From Gallionella sp. (GTDB lineage Bacteria > Pseudomonadota > Gammaproteobacteria > Burkholderiales > Gallionellaceae), in contig JAQTWT010000008.1 in the NCBI GenBank assembly GCA_028689145.1, positions 57,298 to 121,297 on the forward strand: a stretch of 64,000 bases of DNA, given 5' to 3'. This document shows positions 36,687-46,125 of this stretch, in pieces; within the stretch, counting starts at the first letter, position 1, and every line of letters starts with the position of its first letter. Below the pieces are notes generated by a model. That model was not told where the DNA came from, did no database searches, and saw only the letters and a program-made list of their open reading frames with translations. Both the position numbers and the translations under genes were made by a program.

Positions 36687-37439
36687 ATGGAGCAGGGGAT
36701 GCAAGGCAAAGTGGTGTTGGTGACCGGCGGTGCGAAACGGGTCGGTGCGGCGATCTGCCGCCGCCTGCACGCGGCGGGTGCGTCACTCGCCGTGCATTAC
36801 CGCAGCTCCGTGCCGGAAGCGCTGGCATTATGCGACGAGCTGAATGCGCTGCGCCCGGAAAGCGCCGCGGTGTTTCAGTCCGACCTGCTCGATCTGAACG
36901 CGTTGCCGCAACTGGTGCATGGGGTGGTCGAAAAATTCGGGCGGCTGGATGCGCTGGTCAACAATGCGTCGAGTTTCTATGCCACGCCGCTGGCGGAAGT
37001 GGACGAGCAGCAGTGGCACGATCTGCTCGGCACCAACCTGCGCGCGCCGCTGTTTCTTGCGCAGGCGGCCGCGGACGAATTGCGCCGCCGTCACGGTTGC
37101 ATCGTGAATATCGCCGATATCCATGCCGAACGCCCGATGCACGGCCATTTGCTGTACAGCGTGGCGAAGGCCGGGCTGGCCGCGCTGACCCGCGCGCTGG
37201 CGCAGGAGATGGCGCCGCAGGTGCGCGTCAACGCTGTCGCGCCGGGCGTCATCATGTGGCCGGAAAACGCCGCGTGGCTGGACGAGGAGCAGCGCCGCAA
37301 GATCGTCGCGCACACCCTGCTCAAGCGCGAAGGCGAGCCGGACGACATCGCCAAGACCGTGGCTTTCCTGATTCAGGATGCGCCCTATGTTACCGGGCAG
37401 ATCATCGCCGTCGATGGCGGCAGAAGTGTAAATATTTAA
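36687..37439 (+). CDS. Pteridine reductase / FolM-like short-chain dehydrogenase
   Basis: NADPH-dependent SDR that reduces dihydropteridines such as dihydromonapterin, possibly with weak dihydrofolate reductase activity. The 250 residues have the Arg-type cofactor motif 'VTGGAKRVGAAICRRLHAAG', 'LDALVNNASSFYATPL' near 90, the catalytic Tyr-x3-Lys in 'LLYSVAKAGLAALTRALAQE' and 'VRVNAVAPGVIMWPENA'. ATG 36699, preceded by GGAG 6 nt upstream, is an equally good start. ttcA follows after 12 bp. Confidence 0.88.
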   Translation: MEQGMQGKVVLVTGGAKRVGAAICRRLHAAGASLAVHYRSSVPEALALCDELNALRPESAAVFQSDLLDLNALPQLVHGVVEKFGRLDALVNNASSFYATPLAEVDEQQWHDLLGTNLRAPLFLAQAAADELRRRHGCIVNIADIHAERPMHGHLLYSVAKAGLAALTRALAQEMAPQVRVNAVAPGVIMWPENAAWLDEEQRRKIVAHTLLKREGEPDDIAKTVAFLIQDAPYVTGQIIAVDGGRSVNI

Positions 37440-37451
37440 TCTGGAATTTTT

Positions 37452-38306
37452 ATGAACGAAGTCGCACAACCCATCCATTTCGAGCGCCACTCGACCAATT
37501 TCAACCGTCTCAAGGGGCGGCTGGAACATCAGGTCGGCAAGGCCATCGCCGACTTCAATATGATTGAGGAAGGTGATAGCGTGATGGTCTGCTTGTCCGG
37601 TGGCAAAGACTCTTACACGCTGCTCGACATCCTGCTCACGCTGCGCAAGCGCGCACCGATTGATTTCCGCATTGTCGCGATGAACCTCGACCAGAAACAG
37701 CCCGGTTTCCCCGCCGAAGTGCTGCCGAATTACCTGAAGTCGCTTGGCATCGAATATCACATCGAAAATCAGGACACCTATTCCATCGTCAAGGAAAAAA
37801 TCCCCGAAGGCAAGACCACCTGCTCGCTGTGCTCGCGGCTGCGGCGCGGCATCATCTACAAGGTGGCGGGGGAGGTTGGCGCGAACAAGATCGCGTTGGG
37901 ACACCACCGTGACGACATGGTGGAGACGCTGTTCCTGAACATGTTCTTCGGCGGCAAGCTGAAAGCCATGCCGCCCAAGCTGGTCACCGACAAGGGCGAC
38001 CATATCGTGATCCGCCCGCTGGCGTATTGCGCCGAAAAAGACATTGCCAAGTATGCGCGCGGCATGGAATTTCCGATCATCCCGTGCAACCTGTGCGGCT
38101 CGCAGGAAAATCTGCAACGCCAGAACATCAAGGAAATGCTGCACCAGTGGGAGCTTCAGTATCCGGGGCGCACCCAGACCATCTTCACAGCGATGCAGAA
38201 CGTCAAACCGTCACACCTGCTCGATGGCAGTCTGTTCGATTTCAAAAATATCCAGTTGGGCGCGGCAGTGGAGGAAGGCGATATCGCTTTTGATCTTGGC
38301 GAGTAA
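37452..38306 (+). CDS. ttcA: tRNA 2-thiocytidine(32) synthetase
   Basis: Fe-S enzyme that thiolates cytidine 32 of certain tRNAs. The 284 residues contain the PP-loop '[20 protein letters not shown]' near 46-65, the cluster cysteines '[20 protein letters not shown]' near 118-137, '[20 protein letters not shown]' and a third Cys region '[20 protein letters not shown]'. It follows the pteridine reductase gene and is followed by a REPIN-like palindrome. Confidence 0.97.
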   Translation: MNEVAQPIHFERHSTNFNRLKGRLEHQVGKAIADFNMIEEGDSVMVCLSGGKDSYTLLDILLTLRKRAPIDFRIVAMNLDQKQPGFPAEVLPNYLKSLGIEYHIENQDTYSIVKEKIPEGKTTCSLCSRLRRGIIYKVAGEVGANKIALGHHRDDMVETLFLNMFFGGKLKAMPPKLVTDKGDHIVIRPLAYCAEKDIAKYARGMEFPIIPCNLCGSQENLQRQNIKEMLHQWELQYPGRTQTIFTAMQNVKPSHLLDGSLFDFKNIQLGAAVEEGDIAFDLGE

Positions 38307-38351
38307 GCACCGGGAATATGGTCGGCAGCGGGTGGGTGTGTCGCAGAATTT

Positions 38352-38432
38352 GTAGGATGGGTTGAGCGTAGCGATACCCATGCAGTTGGTCATTGGAATT
38401 TGATGGGTATCGCTACGCTCAACCCATCCTAC
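38352..38432. repeat. GTAGGATGGGTTGAGCGTAGCGATACCC palindromic (REPIN-like) element
   Basis: Perfect arms of about 30 bp with GTAG/CTAC ends and an about 20-nt AT-rich loop, in the convergent gap between ttcA and yhcH. It could also act as a 3' stabiliser of both mRNAs. Confidence 0.92.
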
Positions 38433-38436
38433 GCCG

Positions 38437-38889
38437 CTAGATCATCGGATTCACTGCCACCTTAAAGATCGCCTTGCGGATGATGCCGCTGCTGACCAGC
38501 GGCGCATGCGCGTCCTCCGGGAAGAAGATGCAGAATGCGCCGGGCGGCGTGGCGATCCATGTGGCGGGCGCGTCGTGAAAAAACTGTATGTCTTCCTTAT
38601 AATCGCTCACGGGCTGCGTGCAATCCGCCAGCGCCTTCCAGCCCATCTCGTCCACTCCTTCCAGCACCAGCTGAATGTCGATGTACTTACGGTGGCATTC
38701 CAGTTTCGCCACTTCACGGGTGCGCCCAGCGACGTTCTCTATGATGACAAACAACTGTTCACCGACGATGGGATAGCGCCCCGGCGCGAGCGCCAGCAGA
38801 TCGGTGTTGCGGATATATTCAAATACGCGCGGGAACAGCGGATGCAGCGCGGCGTAGCGGTCGGATTGGGGGAGGGTGGAGAAGATCAT
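38437..38889 (-). CDS. YhcH/YjgK/YiaL family protein
   Basis: 150-residue DUF386 protein of the cupin-like EbgC/YhcH family, which is linked to sialic acid or other sugar metabolism in enterobacteria. Seen: 'LECHRKYIDIQLVLEGVDEM' with likely metal His and Glu, 'FFHDAPATWIATPPGAFCIF' and 'FFPEDAHAPLV', all conserved in the family. The substrate is not known; there is no sugar catabolic locus here. It starts 3 bp after the broken lipoprotein gene. Confidence 0.9.
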   Translation of the reverse strand: MIFSTLPQSDRYAALHPLFPRVFEYIRNTDLLALAPGRYPIVGEQLFVIIENVAGRTREVAKLECHRKYIDIQLVLEGVDEMGWKALADCTQPVSDYKEDIQFFHDAPATWIATPPGAFCIFFPEDAHAPLVSSGIIRKAIFKVAVNPMI

Positions 38890-38892
38890 AGT

Positions 38893-39144
38893 CTATTTTT
38901 TGAAGTGCCCTTTTTCGCACCAGAACTTGGTTTTTATACTAGGTTGATTTTGAAACAGTGTATGTGCTTGTTCACAGTTTTCACGATTGTATTCTTCCTT
39001 TTCATTTGCATCGAAGGTGGCAACGTGAATTCGCATATTTTTGTCAGTGGGGCTGTTTCAATATAAAGTGAATATATCTCTATCATCTAAAGAGCATGCC
39101 GAAAGTACACTGATTGCAGTGAAATAAATGACTAACTTAAACAT
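38893..39144 (-). pseudogene. Small lipoprotein gene interrupted by one in-frame TGA codon
   Basis: Reading from ATG 39144 (GAGGT about 5 nt upstream) gives MFKLVIYFTAISVLSACSLD, a lipoprotein signal with lipobox LSAC. It continues DDRDIFTLY, hits TGA at 39058-39060, then runs on in the same frame without another stop: NSPTDKNMRIHVATFDANEK, EEYNRENCEQAHTLFQNQPS and IKTKFWCEKGHFKK, ending in TAG at 38893. The combined 82-residue product looks like one small exported protein with two Cys. A CGA-to-TGA transition would explain the break. A downstream ATG (39036) could give a 47-residue cytoplasmic remnant. Confidence 0.75.
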
Positions 39145-39170
39145 AAGTGACCTCTCTGGGTGTGCCACTA

Positions 39171-40619
39171 TCAAATAAACCTCGCCACCATCCCATTAGC
39201 TAACTCGCCTTGCAACGGTATCTGCACGCGATGCCCGCTGCCGGGTGCCACGCTGAGCGGCGCGCCTGCGAGGCTGTGCATCTCGGTCAGTTCGACGATA
39301 TGGTTGCCGGAAGGGTGGATGATTTCCAGTTTGTCGCCAACCTGAAATTTATTCTTCACATCGATCTCGGCCATGCCGTTGGCACAGCTGACGATGTCGC
39401 CGACGTATTGCTGGCGGAAGTTTTCGGAGTGGCCGCGCATGTAGTTCTGTTGTTCGTGGGTGTGGTGGCGTTTGTAGAAGCCGTCGGTGTAGCCGCGGTT
39501 TGCCAGTGCGTCCAGTGCGCCCAATAGTCTGGTATCGAATATGCGGCCGGCGACGGCATCATCGATTGCCTGGCGATACACCTGCGCGGTTCGCGCCACA
39601 TAATAAATTGACTTGGTGCGGCCTTCGACCTTGAGCGAATCCACTCCGATTTTTACCAGTTTTTCGACATGCTCGACGGCGCGCAGATCCTTGGAATTCA
39701 TGATGTAGGTGCCATGCTCGTCTTCCAGCACCGGCATCAGTTCGCCGGGATGATCCTGGCGCGAGATGACGTACACCTTGTCCGCCAGCGGGTGGCGCGG
39801 CTGGCTGCCGCAGTCGGACAGCGCGGATTCGCTCAATGCTTTGTCGAAATCGAAATCCAGCTTTTCCGGTTGGCAGGTTTCTGCCAACCCTCTCCCTAGC
39901 CCTCTCCCGCTTGCGGGAGAGGGAACGATTGCCCTCTCTCCCTCAGGGAGAGAGTTGGAGAGAGGGTTTGCTTTTTCGATGTCGCCCGTACCCGTTTCTT
40001 CGGCACTATCCACCTTGTAATCCCAGCGGCAGGCGTTGGTGCAGGTGCCCTGATTCGCGTCGCGGTGGTTGAAGTAGCCGGACAGCAGGCAGCGCCCGGA
40101 ATAGGCGATGCACAGCGCGCCGTGGATGAACACCTCGAGTTCGATGTCCGGGCATTGCTGGCGTATCTCCGCGATCTCGTCCAGCGACAGTTCGCGCGAC
40201 AGGATCACGCGCGACAGGCCGAGCGATTTCCAGAATTTCACCGCCGCGTAATTCACCGTGTTGGCCTGCACCGACAGATGGATTTCCATCTCCGGCCAGC
40301 GTTCGCGCACCATCGTGATCAGGCCGGGATCGGCCATGATCAAGGCGTCCGGCTGCATCGCGACGAGCGGTTCCATGTCAGCCATGTAGGTCTTCACCTT
40401 GGCGTTGTGCGGCATCAGGTTGCTGGCGACGAACAGTTTTTTTCCGAGCGCATGCGCTTCCTGAATGCCGATGCGCAGCTCATCCAGCTGGAATTCGTTG
40501 TTGCGCGCGCGCAGGCTGTAGCGCGGCTGCCCGGCATACACCGCGTCCGCGCCGAACGCGTAGGCGGTGCGCATTTTGTCCAGCGTACCGGCGGGAAGAA
40601 GGAGTTCGGGAGATTTCAT
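39171..40619 (-). CDS. U32-family peptidase-like protein (TrhP/YegQ type, tRNA uridine hydroxylation), with in-frame repeat insertion
   Basis: 482 residues. YegQ/TrhP takes part in prephenate-dependent 5-hydroxyuridine formation at tRNA position 34. The U32 core is clear: 'PELLLPAGTLDKMRTAYAFG', 'EVFIHGALCIAYSGRCLLSG', 'NQGTCTNACRWDYKV' with Fe-S-type cysteines, then 'LKVEGRTKSIYYVARTAQVY'. After 'TGDIEK' an insert (about ANPLSNSLPEGERAIVPSPA and GRGLGRGLAETC) is encoded by two CCCTC/GAGGG hairpins at 39886-39970. Start at ATG 40619, with GGAGAGGGG about 9 nt upstream; that site itself belongs to a repeat. Confidence 0.92.
   Translation of the reverse strand: MKSPELLLPAGTLDKMRTAYAFGADAVYAGQPRYSLRARNNEFQLDELRIGIQEAHALGKKLFVASNLMPHNAKVKTYMADMEPLVAMQPDALIMADPGLITMVRERWPEMEIHLSVQANTVNYAAVKFWKSLGLSRVILSRELSLDEIAEIRQQCPDIELEVFIHGALCIAYSGRCLLSGYFNHRDANQGTCTNACRWDYKVDSAEETGTGDIEKANPLSNSLPEGERAIVPSPASGRGLGRGLAETCQPEKLDFDFDKALSESALSDCGSQPRHPLADKVYVISRQDHPGELMPVLEDEHGTYIMNSKDLRAVEHVEKLVKIGVDSLKVEGRTKSIYYVARTAQVYRQAIDDAVAGRIFDTRLLGALDALANRGYTDGFYKRHHTHEQQNYMRGHSENFRQQYVGDIVSCANGMAEIDVKNKFQVGDKLEIIHPSGNHIVELTEMHSLAGAPLSVAPGSGHRVQIPLQGELANGMVARFI
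39886..39970. repeat. Two CCCTCTCCC/GGGAGAGGG hairpins inside the U32 peptidase gene
   Basis: CCCTCTCCCGC-TT-GCGGGAGAGGG at 39900-39923 and CTCTCTCCCT-C-AGGGAGAGAG at about 39935-39956, flanked by further CCCTCTCCC and GAGAGAGGG. Translated in frame. Confidence 0.88.
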
Positions 40620-40628
40620 CGAGTGCAA

Positions 40629-40668
40629 CCCCTCTCCCTAACCCTCTCCCACAAGGGGAGAGGGGATA
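40629..40668. repeat. CCCTCTCCC repeat upstream of the U32 peptidase gene
   Basis: CCCCTCTCCCTAACCCTCTC then CCACAAGGGGAGAGGGG. On the minus strand its GGAGAGGGG end serves as the likely ribosome binding site of the gene starting at 40619. Confidence 0.8.
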
Positions 40669-40699
40669 AACGTGAAAAGCGTAAAAACTTTTAGGCGCA

Positions 40700-41545
40700 T
40701 CAAATCCCCAGCCGCTTGCAAATTTCCAGCGATGGCGCGGCCTGGTTCAGCGTGTAGAAATGCAGGCCGGGTGCACCGCCGGCGAGCAGGCGCTCGCACA
40801 ATGCCGTGACCACATCATGGCCGAATGCCTGTATCGATTCGCTGTCGTCGCCGTAGCTTTCCAGCGTGCGGCGTATCCAGCGCGGGATCTCCGCGCCGCA
40901 GGTGTCGGAGAAACGCGCCAGTTGCGCGAATTTCACGATCGGCATGATGCCCGGCACGATCGGCACGGTGACACCCAGCTTGCGGCATTTGTCGACGAAA
41001 TAAAAATAACTGTCGGCATTGTAGAAATACTGGGTGATGGCCGAATTCGCTCCGGCGGCAACCTTGCGCTTGAAATTGAGTATGTCGTCGCGTGCCGAAC
41101 TGGCCTGCGGGTGGAATTCCGGGTAGGCCGCTACCTCAATGTGAAAGTGTTCGCCGGTTTGCGCGCGGATGAACGAAACCAGTTCGTTGGCATACTGGAA
41201 CTCGCCGATTCTGGCCATGCCGGACGGCAGGTCGCCGCGCAGCGCAACGATACGCTTGATGCCCATGTCCTTGTAGGCGAGCAGCATCGCGCGGATGCTG
41301 TCGCGCGTGGAGCCGACGCAGGATAAGTGCGGGGCGGCGTTGTGCCCTTCCGCCTTGATCTGCTGGATGGTTTCCATGGTGCGCTCCTGAGTGGAACCGC
41401 CCGCACCGAAGGTGACGGAGAAAAATTCCGGGCGAAGCACAGCCAATTGTTGGCGCGTCGCGGCGAGTTTGTCCATGCCTTCCGCAGTATGCGGCGGGAA
41501 AAATTCGAAACTGAAAAGCGGTTTGTTTATACCGTTGTTATTCAT
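40700..41545 (-). CDS. metF: 5,10-methylenetetrahydrofolate reductase
   Basis: FAD enzyme that makes 5-methyltetrahydrofolate for methionine synthesis. The 281 residues show 'FSFEFFPPHTAEGMDKLAAT' with the catalytic Glu, 'FFSVTFGAGGSTQERTMETI', 'APHLSCVGSTRDSIRAML', 'IVALRGDLPSG' and 'GANSAITQYFYNADSYFYFV'. GAGG precedes ATG 41545 by about 8 nt. It overlaps the small membrane-protein gene by 8 bp and belongs to the ahcY unit controlled by the SAH riboswitch. Confidence 0.98.
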   Translation of the reverse strand: MNNNGINKPLFSFEFFPPHTAEGMDKLAATRQQLAVLRPEFFSVTFGAGGSTQERTMETIQQIKAEGHNAAPHLSCVGSTRDSIRAMLLAYKDMGIKRIVALRGDLPSGMARIGEFQYANELVSFIRAQTGEHFHIEVAAYPEFHPQASSARDDILNFKRKVAAGANSAITQYFYNADSYFYFVDKCRKLGVTVPIVPGIMPIVKFAQLARFSDTCGAEIPRWIRRTLESYGDDSESIQAFGHDVVTALCERLLAGGAPGLHFYTLNQAAPSLEICKRLGI

Positions 41546-41897
41546 TGTTGGACCTCATCAATTGTGCGGCTGCTGCGGACAGCGCCCACGAGAAAATACT
41601 GTACAGCACCGCGCCCATTACGCCGGGCCAGAAGCCGTCCACCACGAAACCGCGCAGTACCGAACCGACGAACCAGAACAGCAAGCCGTTGATGACGAAA
41701 ATGAACAGTCCCAACGTCAGCAGCGTGACCGGCAGGGTGAGCAACAGCAACAGCGGACGGATCAGCGTGTTGACCAGGCCGAGGAAGAAAGCGGCAATCA
41801 TCGCATCGACGAAGCTGTCCAGATGGATACCCGGCACGAAATTAGCCACGGTAAGCAATGCAAGCGCATTCAGTATCCAGATCAGGATGAGCCTCAT
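41538..41897 (-). CDS. Small four-helix membrane protein (phage holin family 4 superfamily)
   Basis: 119 residues with four transmembrane segments ('ILIWILNALALLTVANFVPG', 'MIAAFFLGLVNTLIRPLLLL', 'LLTLGLFIFVINGLLFWFVG', and a C-terminal helix). The motif 'LGLVNTLIRPLLLLLTLPVT' is typical of the YvlD/holin_4 family. Despite the family name nothing else here suggests phage. It is conserved between ahcY and metF in many betaproteobacteria, so it belongs to the SAM-cycle operon. Function unknown. Confidence 0.9.
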   Translation of the reverse strand: MRLILIWILNALALLTVANFVPGIHLDSFVDAMIAAFFLGLVNTLIRPLLLLLTLPVTLLTLGLFIFVINGLLFWFVGSVLRGFVVDGFWPGVMGAVLYSIFSWALSAAAAQLMRSNNE

Positions 41898-41904
41898 ATT
41901 GAGT

Positions 41905-41985
41905 CCCTTAATCGGGATCGGGGAGCGTGGATCGGGGATCGTCAGGGCTGACCCTCAATCCTCATTCCCCGCTCCTCAATCCTGC
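41905..41985. repeat. G-rich/C-rich imperfect inverted repeat between ahcY and the membrane-protein gene
   Basis: GGGATCGGGGAGCGTGGATCG then GGGATCGTCAGG faces CCTCAATCCTCATTCCCCGC then TCCTCAATCC. It has the same style as 8885-8971, with resemblance to the lgt tail. Confidence 0.55.
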
Positions 41986-41987
41986 TT

Positions 41988-43406
<1,419 letters not shown>

Positions 43407-43434
43407 AAAACACTCCATTCATAAAAGTTAATGA

Positions 43435-43515
43435 ACAGGTGCCGTTGTAACGAATCGCTGCTCCGAGCCTGACGGGGGACTGGTTGACCAAGCCCGCTGC
43501 AGCACCTCTCGGAGG
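43435..43515 (-). promoter_or_regulatory. SAH riboswitch upstream of ahcY
   Basis: The minus strand reads CCTCCGAGAGGTGCTGCAGC then GGG, a variable arm, GTCAGGCTCGGAGCAGCGA and a closing TTACAACGGCACCTG. The CCGAG/CTCGG pairing, the GCTGCA core and AACGGCACC pairing with GGTGC match the SAH riboswitch (Rfam RF01057) layout. It sits 29 bp before the ahcY ATG and just after a good promoter. It should turn on ahcY-metF when S-adenosylhomocysteine accumulates. Confidence 0.88.
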
Positions 43516-43521
43516 ACGCGG

Positions 43522-43551
43522 ATTATAAACGAAAAAAGCTTTTTTGGCTAA
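43522..43551 (-). promoter_or_regulatory. Promoter of the ahcY operon
   Basis: A perfect TATAAT lies at 43522-43527 on the minus strand, with a TTTAGC/TTAGCC-like -35 about 18 bp upstream across an AAAAAAGCTTTTTT palindrome. Start of transcription at about 43515 would coincide with the 5' end of the riboswitch. Confidence 0.7.
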
Positions 43552-43586
43552 AGCGGGATTGGGAATTAGCCGGAGGCCCAGTCATT

Positions 43587-43643
43587 GTAGCGTGCGCTGC
43601 GCGCACGGCATGATTCGAAAATCGCGCGCATAGCGCACGCTAC
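43587..43643. repeat. GTAGCGTGCGCTGCGCGC palindromic (REPIN-like) element between ahcY and rho
   Basis: Arms GTAGCGTGCGCTgcGCGCA and TGCGCGCATAGCGCACGC then TAC (with one or two mismatches) and GTAG/CTAC ends. Intergenic. Confidence 0.85.
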
Positions 43644-43676
43644 ATTTATTCCGGAAGGTCAATCGAGAACACGGGT

Positions 43677-44933
43677 TTAACGGCGCATCGAGTCGAAGAA
43701 CTCGGCGTTGTTCTTGGTTGCTTTAACTTTGTCGAGCAGAAACTCCATCGCTTCCAGCTCGTCCATCGGGTAGAGCAGTTTGCGCAGCAGCCAGATTCTT
43801 TGCAGGATATCCGGTTTGATCAGCAATTCTTCCTTGCGCGTGCCGGAGCGGTTCACGTTGATTGCCGGATAGATACGTTTCTCGGCCATGCGGCGATCCA
43901 GATGGATTTCCATGTTACCGGTGCCTTTGAATTCTTCGTAAATCACATCGTCCATGCGCGAGCCTGTATCTACCAGCGCGGTGGCGATGATGGTCAGCGA
44001 GCCGCCTTCCTCGATGTTGCGCGCCGCGCCGAAGAAACGCTTGGGGCGATGCAGCGCGTTGGCATCCACACCGCCGGTCAATACCTTGCCGGAAGAAGGA
44101 ACCACAGTGTTGTAAGCGCGCGCCAGACGGGTGATGGAGTCGAGCAGGATGATGACATCCTTCTTGTGTTCGACTAGACGCTTGGCTTTTTCCAGAACCA
44201 TTTCGGCCACCTGCACATGGCGGCTGGCCGGTTCGTCGAAGGTGGAGGCAACCACTTCGCCGCGCACGGTACGGGTCATTTCGGTCACTTCCTCGGGGCG
44301 TTCATCGATTAACAGAACTATCAAAGTTGCATCCGGATTGTTCGACGAGATCGAATGCGCGATGTGTTGCAGCATTACGGTCTTGCCGGATTTCGGCGAG
44401 GCGACCAGCAGCCCGCGCTGGCCTTTGCCGATCGGCGCGACGATATCGATGATGCGCCCGGTGATGTTTTCCTCAGCCTTGATGTCGCGCTCAAGAATCA
44501 GCGGTTCGGTCGGGAACAGCGGCGTGAGGTTTTCAAACAGAATCTTATTCTTCGCGTTCTCGGGCGGTTCGCCGTTGACCTTGTCTACCTTCACCAGCGC
44601 GACATAACGTTCGCCGTCTTTTGGCGTGCGTATCTCGCCGTCGATCGAATCGCCGGTATGCAGGTTAAAGCGGCGGATCTGGCTCGGACTGACGTAAATA
44701 TCATCCGGCCCGGCCAGATACGAAGTGTCCGGCGAGCGCAGAAAACCGAAGCCGTCCGGAAGGATTTCCAGCGTGCCATCACCGAAAATACTTTCGCCTT
44801 TTTTCGCCTGACTTTTCAGCAGGGCGAAGATCAGGTCTTGCTTGCGCATTCGGTTGGCGTTCTCGATCTGATTGGCCGCGGCCATTTCAACGAGTTCGGT
44901 GACGTGTTTGGTTTTCAGGTCTGATAGGTGCAT
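43677..44933 (-). CDS. rho: Transcription termination factor Rho
   Basis: Hexameric RNA helicase that terminates untranslated transcripts. The 418 residues have the N-terminal '[20 protein letters not shown]' helical domain, the RNA-binding '[20 protein letters not shown]', Walker A '[20 protein letters not shown]' near 180, '[20 protein letters not shown]' and the R-loop '[17 protein letters not shown]' region (here KRFFGAARN). It lies downstream of trxA on the same strand, as in most proteobacteria. Confidence 0.98.
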   Translation of the reverse strand: MHLSDLKTKHVTELVEMAAANQIENANRMRKQDLIFALLKSQAKKGESIFGDGTLEILPDGFGFLRSPDTSYLAGPDDIYVSPSQIRRFNLHTGDSIDGEIRTPKDGERYVALVKVDKVNGEPPENAKNKILFENLTPLFPTEPLILERDIKAEENITGRIIDIVAPIGKGQRGLLVASPKSGKTVMLQHIAHSISSNNPDATLIVLLIDERPEEVTEMTRTVRGEVVASTFDEPASRHVQVAEMVLEKAKRLVEHKKDVIILLDSITRLARAYNTVVPSSGKVLTGGVDANALHRPKRFFGAARNIEEGGSLTIIATALVDTGSRMDDVIYEEFKGTGNMEIHLDRRMAEKRIYPAINVNRSGTRKEELLIKPDILQRIWLLRKLLYPMDELEAMEFLLDKVKATKNNAEFFDSMRR

Positions 44934-45100
44934 AGCGGTGCGAGAATGTTGATTGAGAAGAACGAGAATGAATGGGATTGGGTCGGGTGGAAGGTGATCA
45001 CCCGCATGGCCTGAAACGTATTCGTTTTATGTTTTGATTCGCCGGGAAGGAAAACCCGGCGGACGATACAGGAGGCGATGCGGGTGCGACAGTAAACGCT

Positions 45101-45427
45101 TTAGATGTGGCTGTCAATAAAAGCCGTTAATTGGGATTTCGACAATGCACCGACCTTGGTGGCCTCGATGTTGCCGTTTTTGAACAGCATTAGTGTCGGA
45201 ATGCCGCGAATGCCAAATTTTTGCGGGGTTTGCTGGTTTTCGTCCACATTCAATTTTGCAACATTCAGGCGACCGGCATATTCCTTGGCTATTTCTTCCA
45301 GAATCGGCGCAATCATGCGGCACGGGCCGCACCACTCTGCCCAGTAATCCACCAGTACGGGCAGGGGTGCCTGCAACACCTGGGCTTCAAAATTGGCATC
45401 GGTAACATATTGTATGTGTTCGCTCAT
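45101..45427 (-). CDS. trxA: Thioredoxin 1
   Basis: Cytoplasmic disulfide reductase. 108 residues with the active site W32-C-G-P-C36 in '[20 protein letters not shown]' and the cis-Pro loop '[16 protein letters not shown]'. It precedes rho by 167 bp. That gap holds a CGCCGGG/CCCGGCG hairpin at about 45040-45062 without a T-run, so readthrough into rho is possible. Confidence 0.97.
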   Translation of the reverse strand: MSEHIQYVTDANFEAQVLQAPLPVLVDYWAEWCGPCRMIAPILEEIAKEYAGRLNVAKLNVDENQQTPQKFGIRGIPTLMLFKNGNIEATKVGALSKSQLTAFIDSHI

Positions 45428-45552
45428 GGTTCGGCTCTCGCTTTGAATTAAGGGATGGTTTGCAATGCGACACGCGGTGTGTCGTGATGGGTCACTGAAG
45501 ATTTATAGTATCCTAACCAAAAATGTTCGTGCTGTGAAGTGCGGGGTGCAGA

Positions 45553-46125
45553 TTATTTGCACGCGGGGGTGCGTAGTTCGCCGACATGAAAGCCGAAGCG
45601 CCCCTTGCGGCGATCCGCAAAATAATGTTCCAAGCTTAATTTTACCGGGCGGAAAGCTATTTCATCCCATGGAATCTCGGCCTCGGTAAAGAGTTTGACC
45701 TCCAGGCTTTCCTGTCCCGGGCTGAAATCCAAATCCATCAGTCTGGCGCGGAACAGTATATGCACCTGATTGATGTGTGGCAAGCTGTACATCGAATACG
45801 GATCGCCGATCTCGATGCGCGCGTTGGCTTCTTCCGCCGTTTCGCGGATAGCCGCTTCAGTCGTGGTCTCGCCGTTTTCCATAAAGCCGCCTGGTAAAGT
45901 CCATAACCCGTAACGCGGTTCAATGGCGCGGCGGCACAACAGGATCCTGTTTTCACCTTCAGGGTCTTCCCATTCCGGAATCGAGCCGATTACCATATTG
46001 GGGTTTTGATAATGGATTGTGCCGCAGGCAACGCAGATGTGGCGCTGGCGGTCATCATCGGCGGGGCAGCGCAATTCGACTGCCGCACCGCAGGATGGGC
46101 AGAAATTTATTTCCAGAACTGCCAC
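45553..46125 (-). CDS. Nudix hydrolase with N-terminal zinc ribbon
   Basis: 190 residues. The N-terminal four-Cys zinc ribbon 'FCPSCGAAVELRCPADDD' and 'HICVACGTIHYQNPNMVIG' is followed by a Nudix domain with box 'GGFMENGETTTEAAIRETAE' continuing EANA. The substrate is probably a nucleoside-diphosphate derivative such as ADP-ribose, FAD or NADH; this cannot be fixed from sequence. GTG 46125 is the start; it overlaps the end of bamD by 19 bp, so translation is likely coupled. Confidence 0.9.
   Translation of the reverse strand: MAVLEINFCPSCGAAVELRCPADDDRQRHICVACGTIHYQNPNMVIGSIPEWEDPEGENRILLCRRAIEPRYGLWTLPGGFMENGETTTEAAIRETAEEANARIEIGDPYSMYSLPHINQVHILFRARLMDLDFSPGQESLEVKLFTEAEIPWDEIAFRPVKLSLEHYFADRRKGRFGFHVGELRTPACK

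Noticed and set aside
36828..38144. 438-codon minus-strand ORF across the pteridine reductase and ttcA genes
   Set aside because: It spans two well-supported genes in antisense and has a Gln/Arg/Asp-rich non-protein-like composition.
41538..41897. Prophage remnant suggested by the holin-family name
   Set aside because: There are no other phage genes; the small membrane protein sits in a conserved ahcY-metF operon.
45460..45520. Similarity of GACACGCGGTGTGTCG upstream of trxA to the ACACACGTGGTGTGT palindrome in the pilA leader
   Set aside because: Short and partly simple sequence; two occurrences are too few to call a shared operator.
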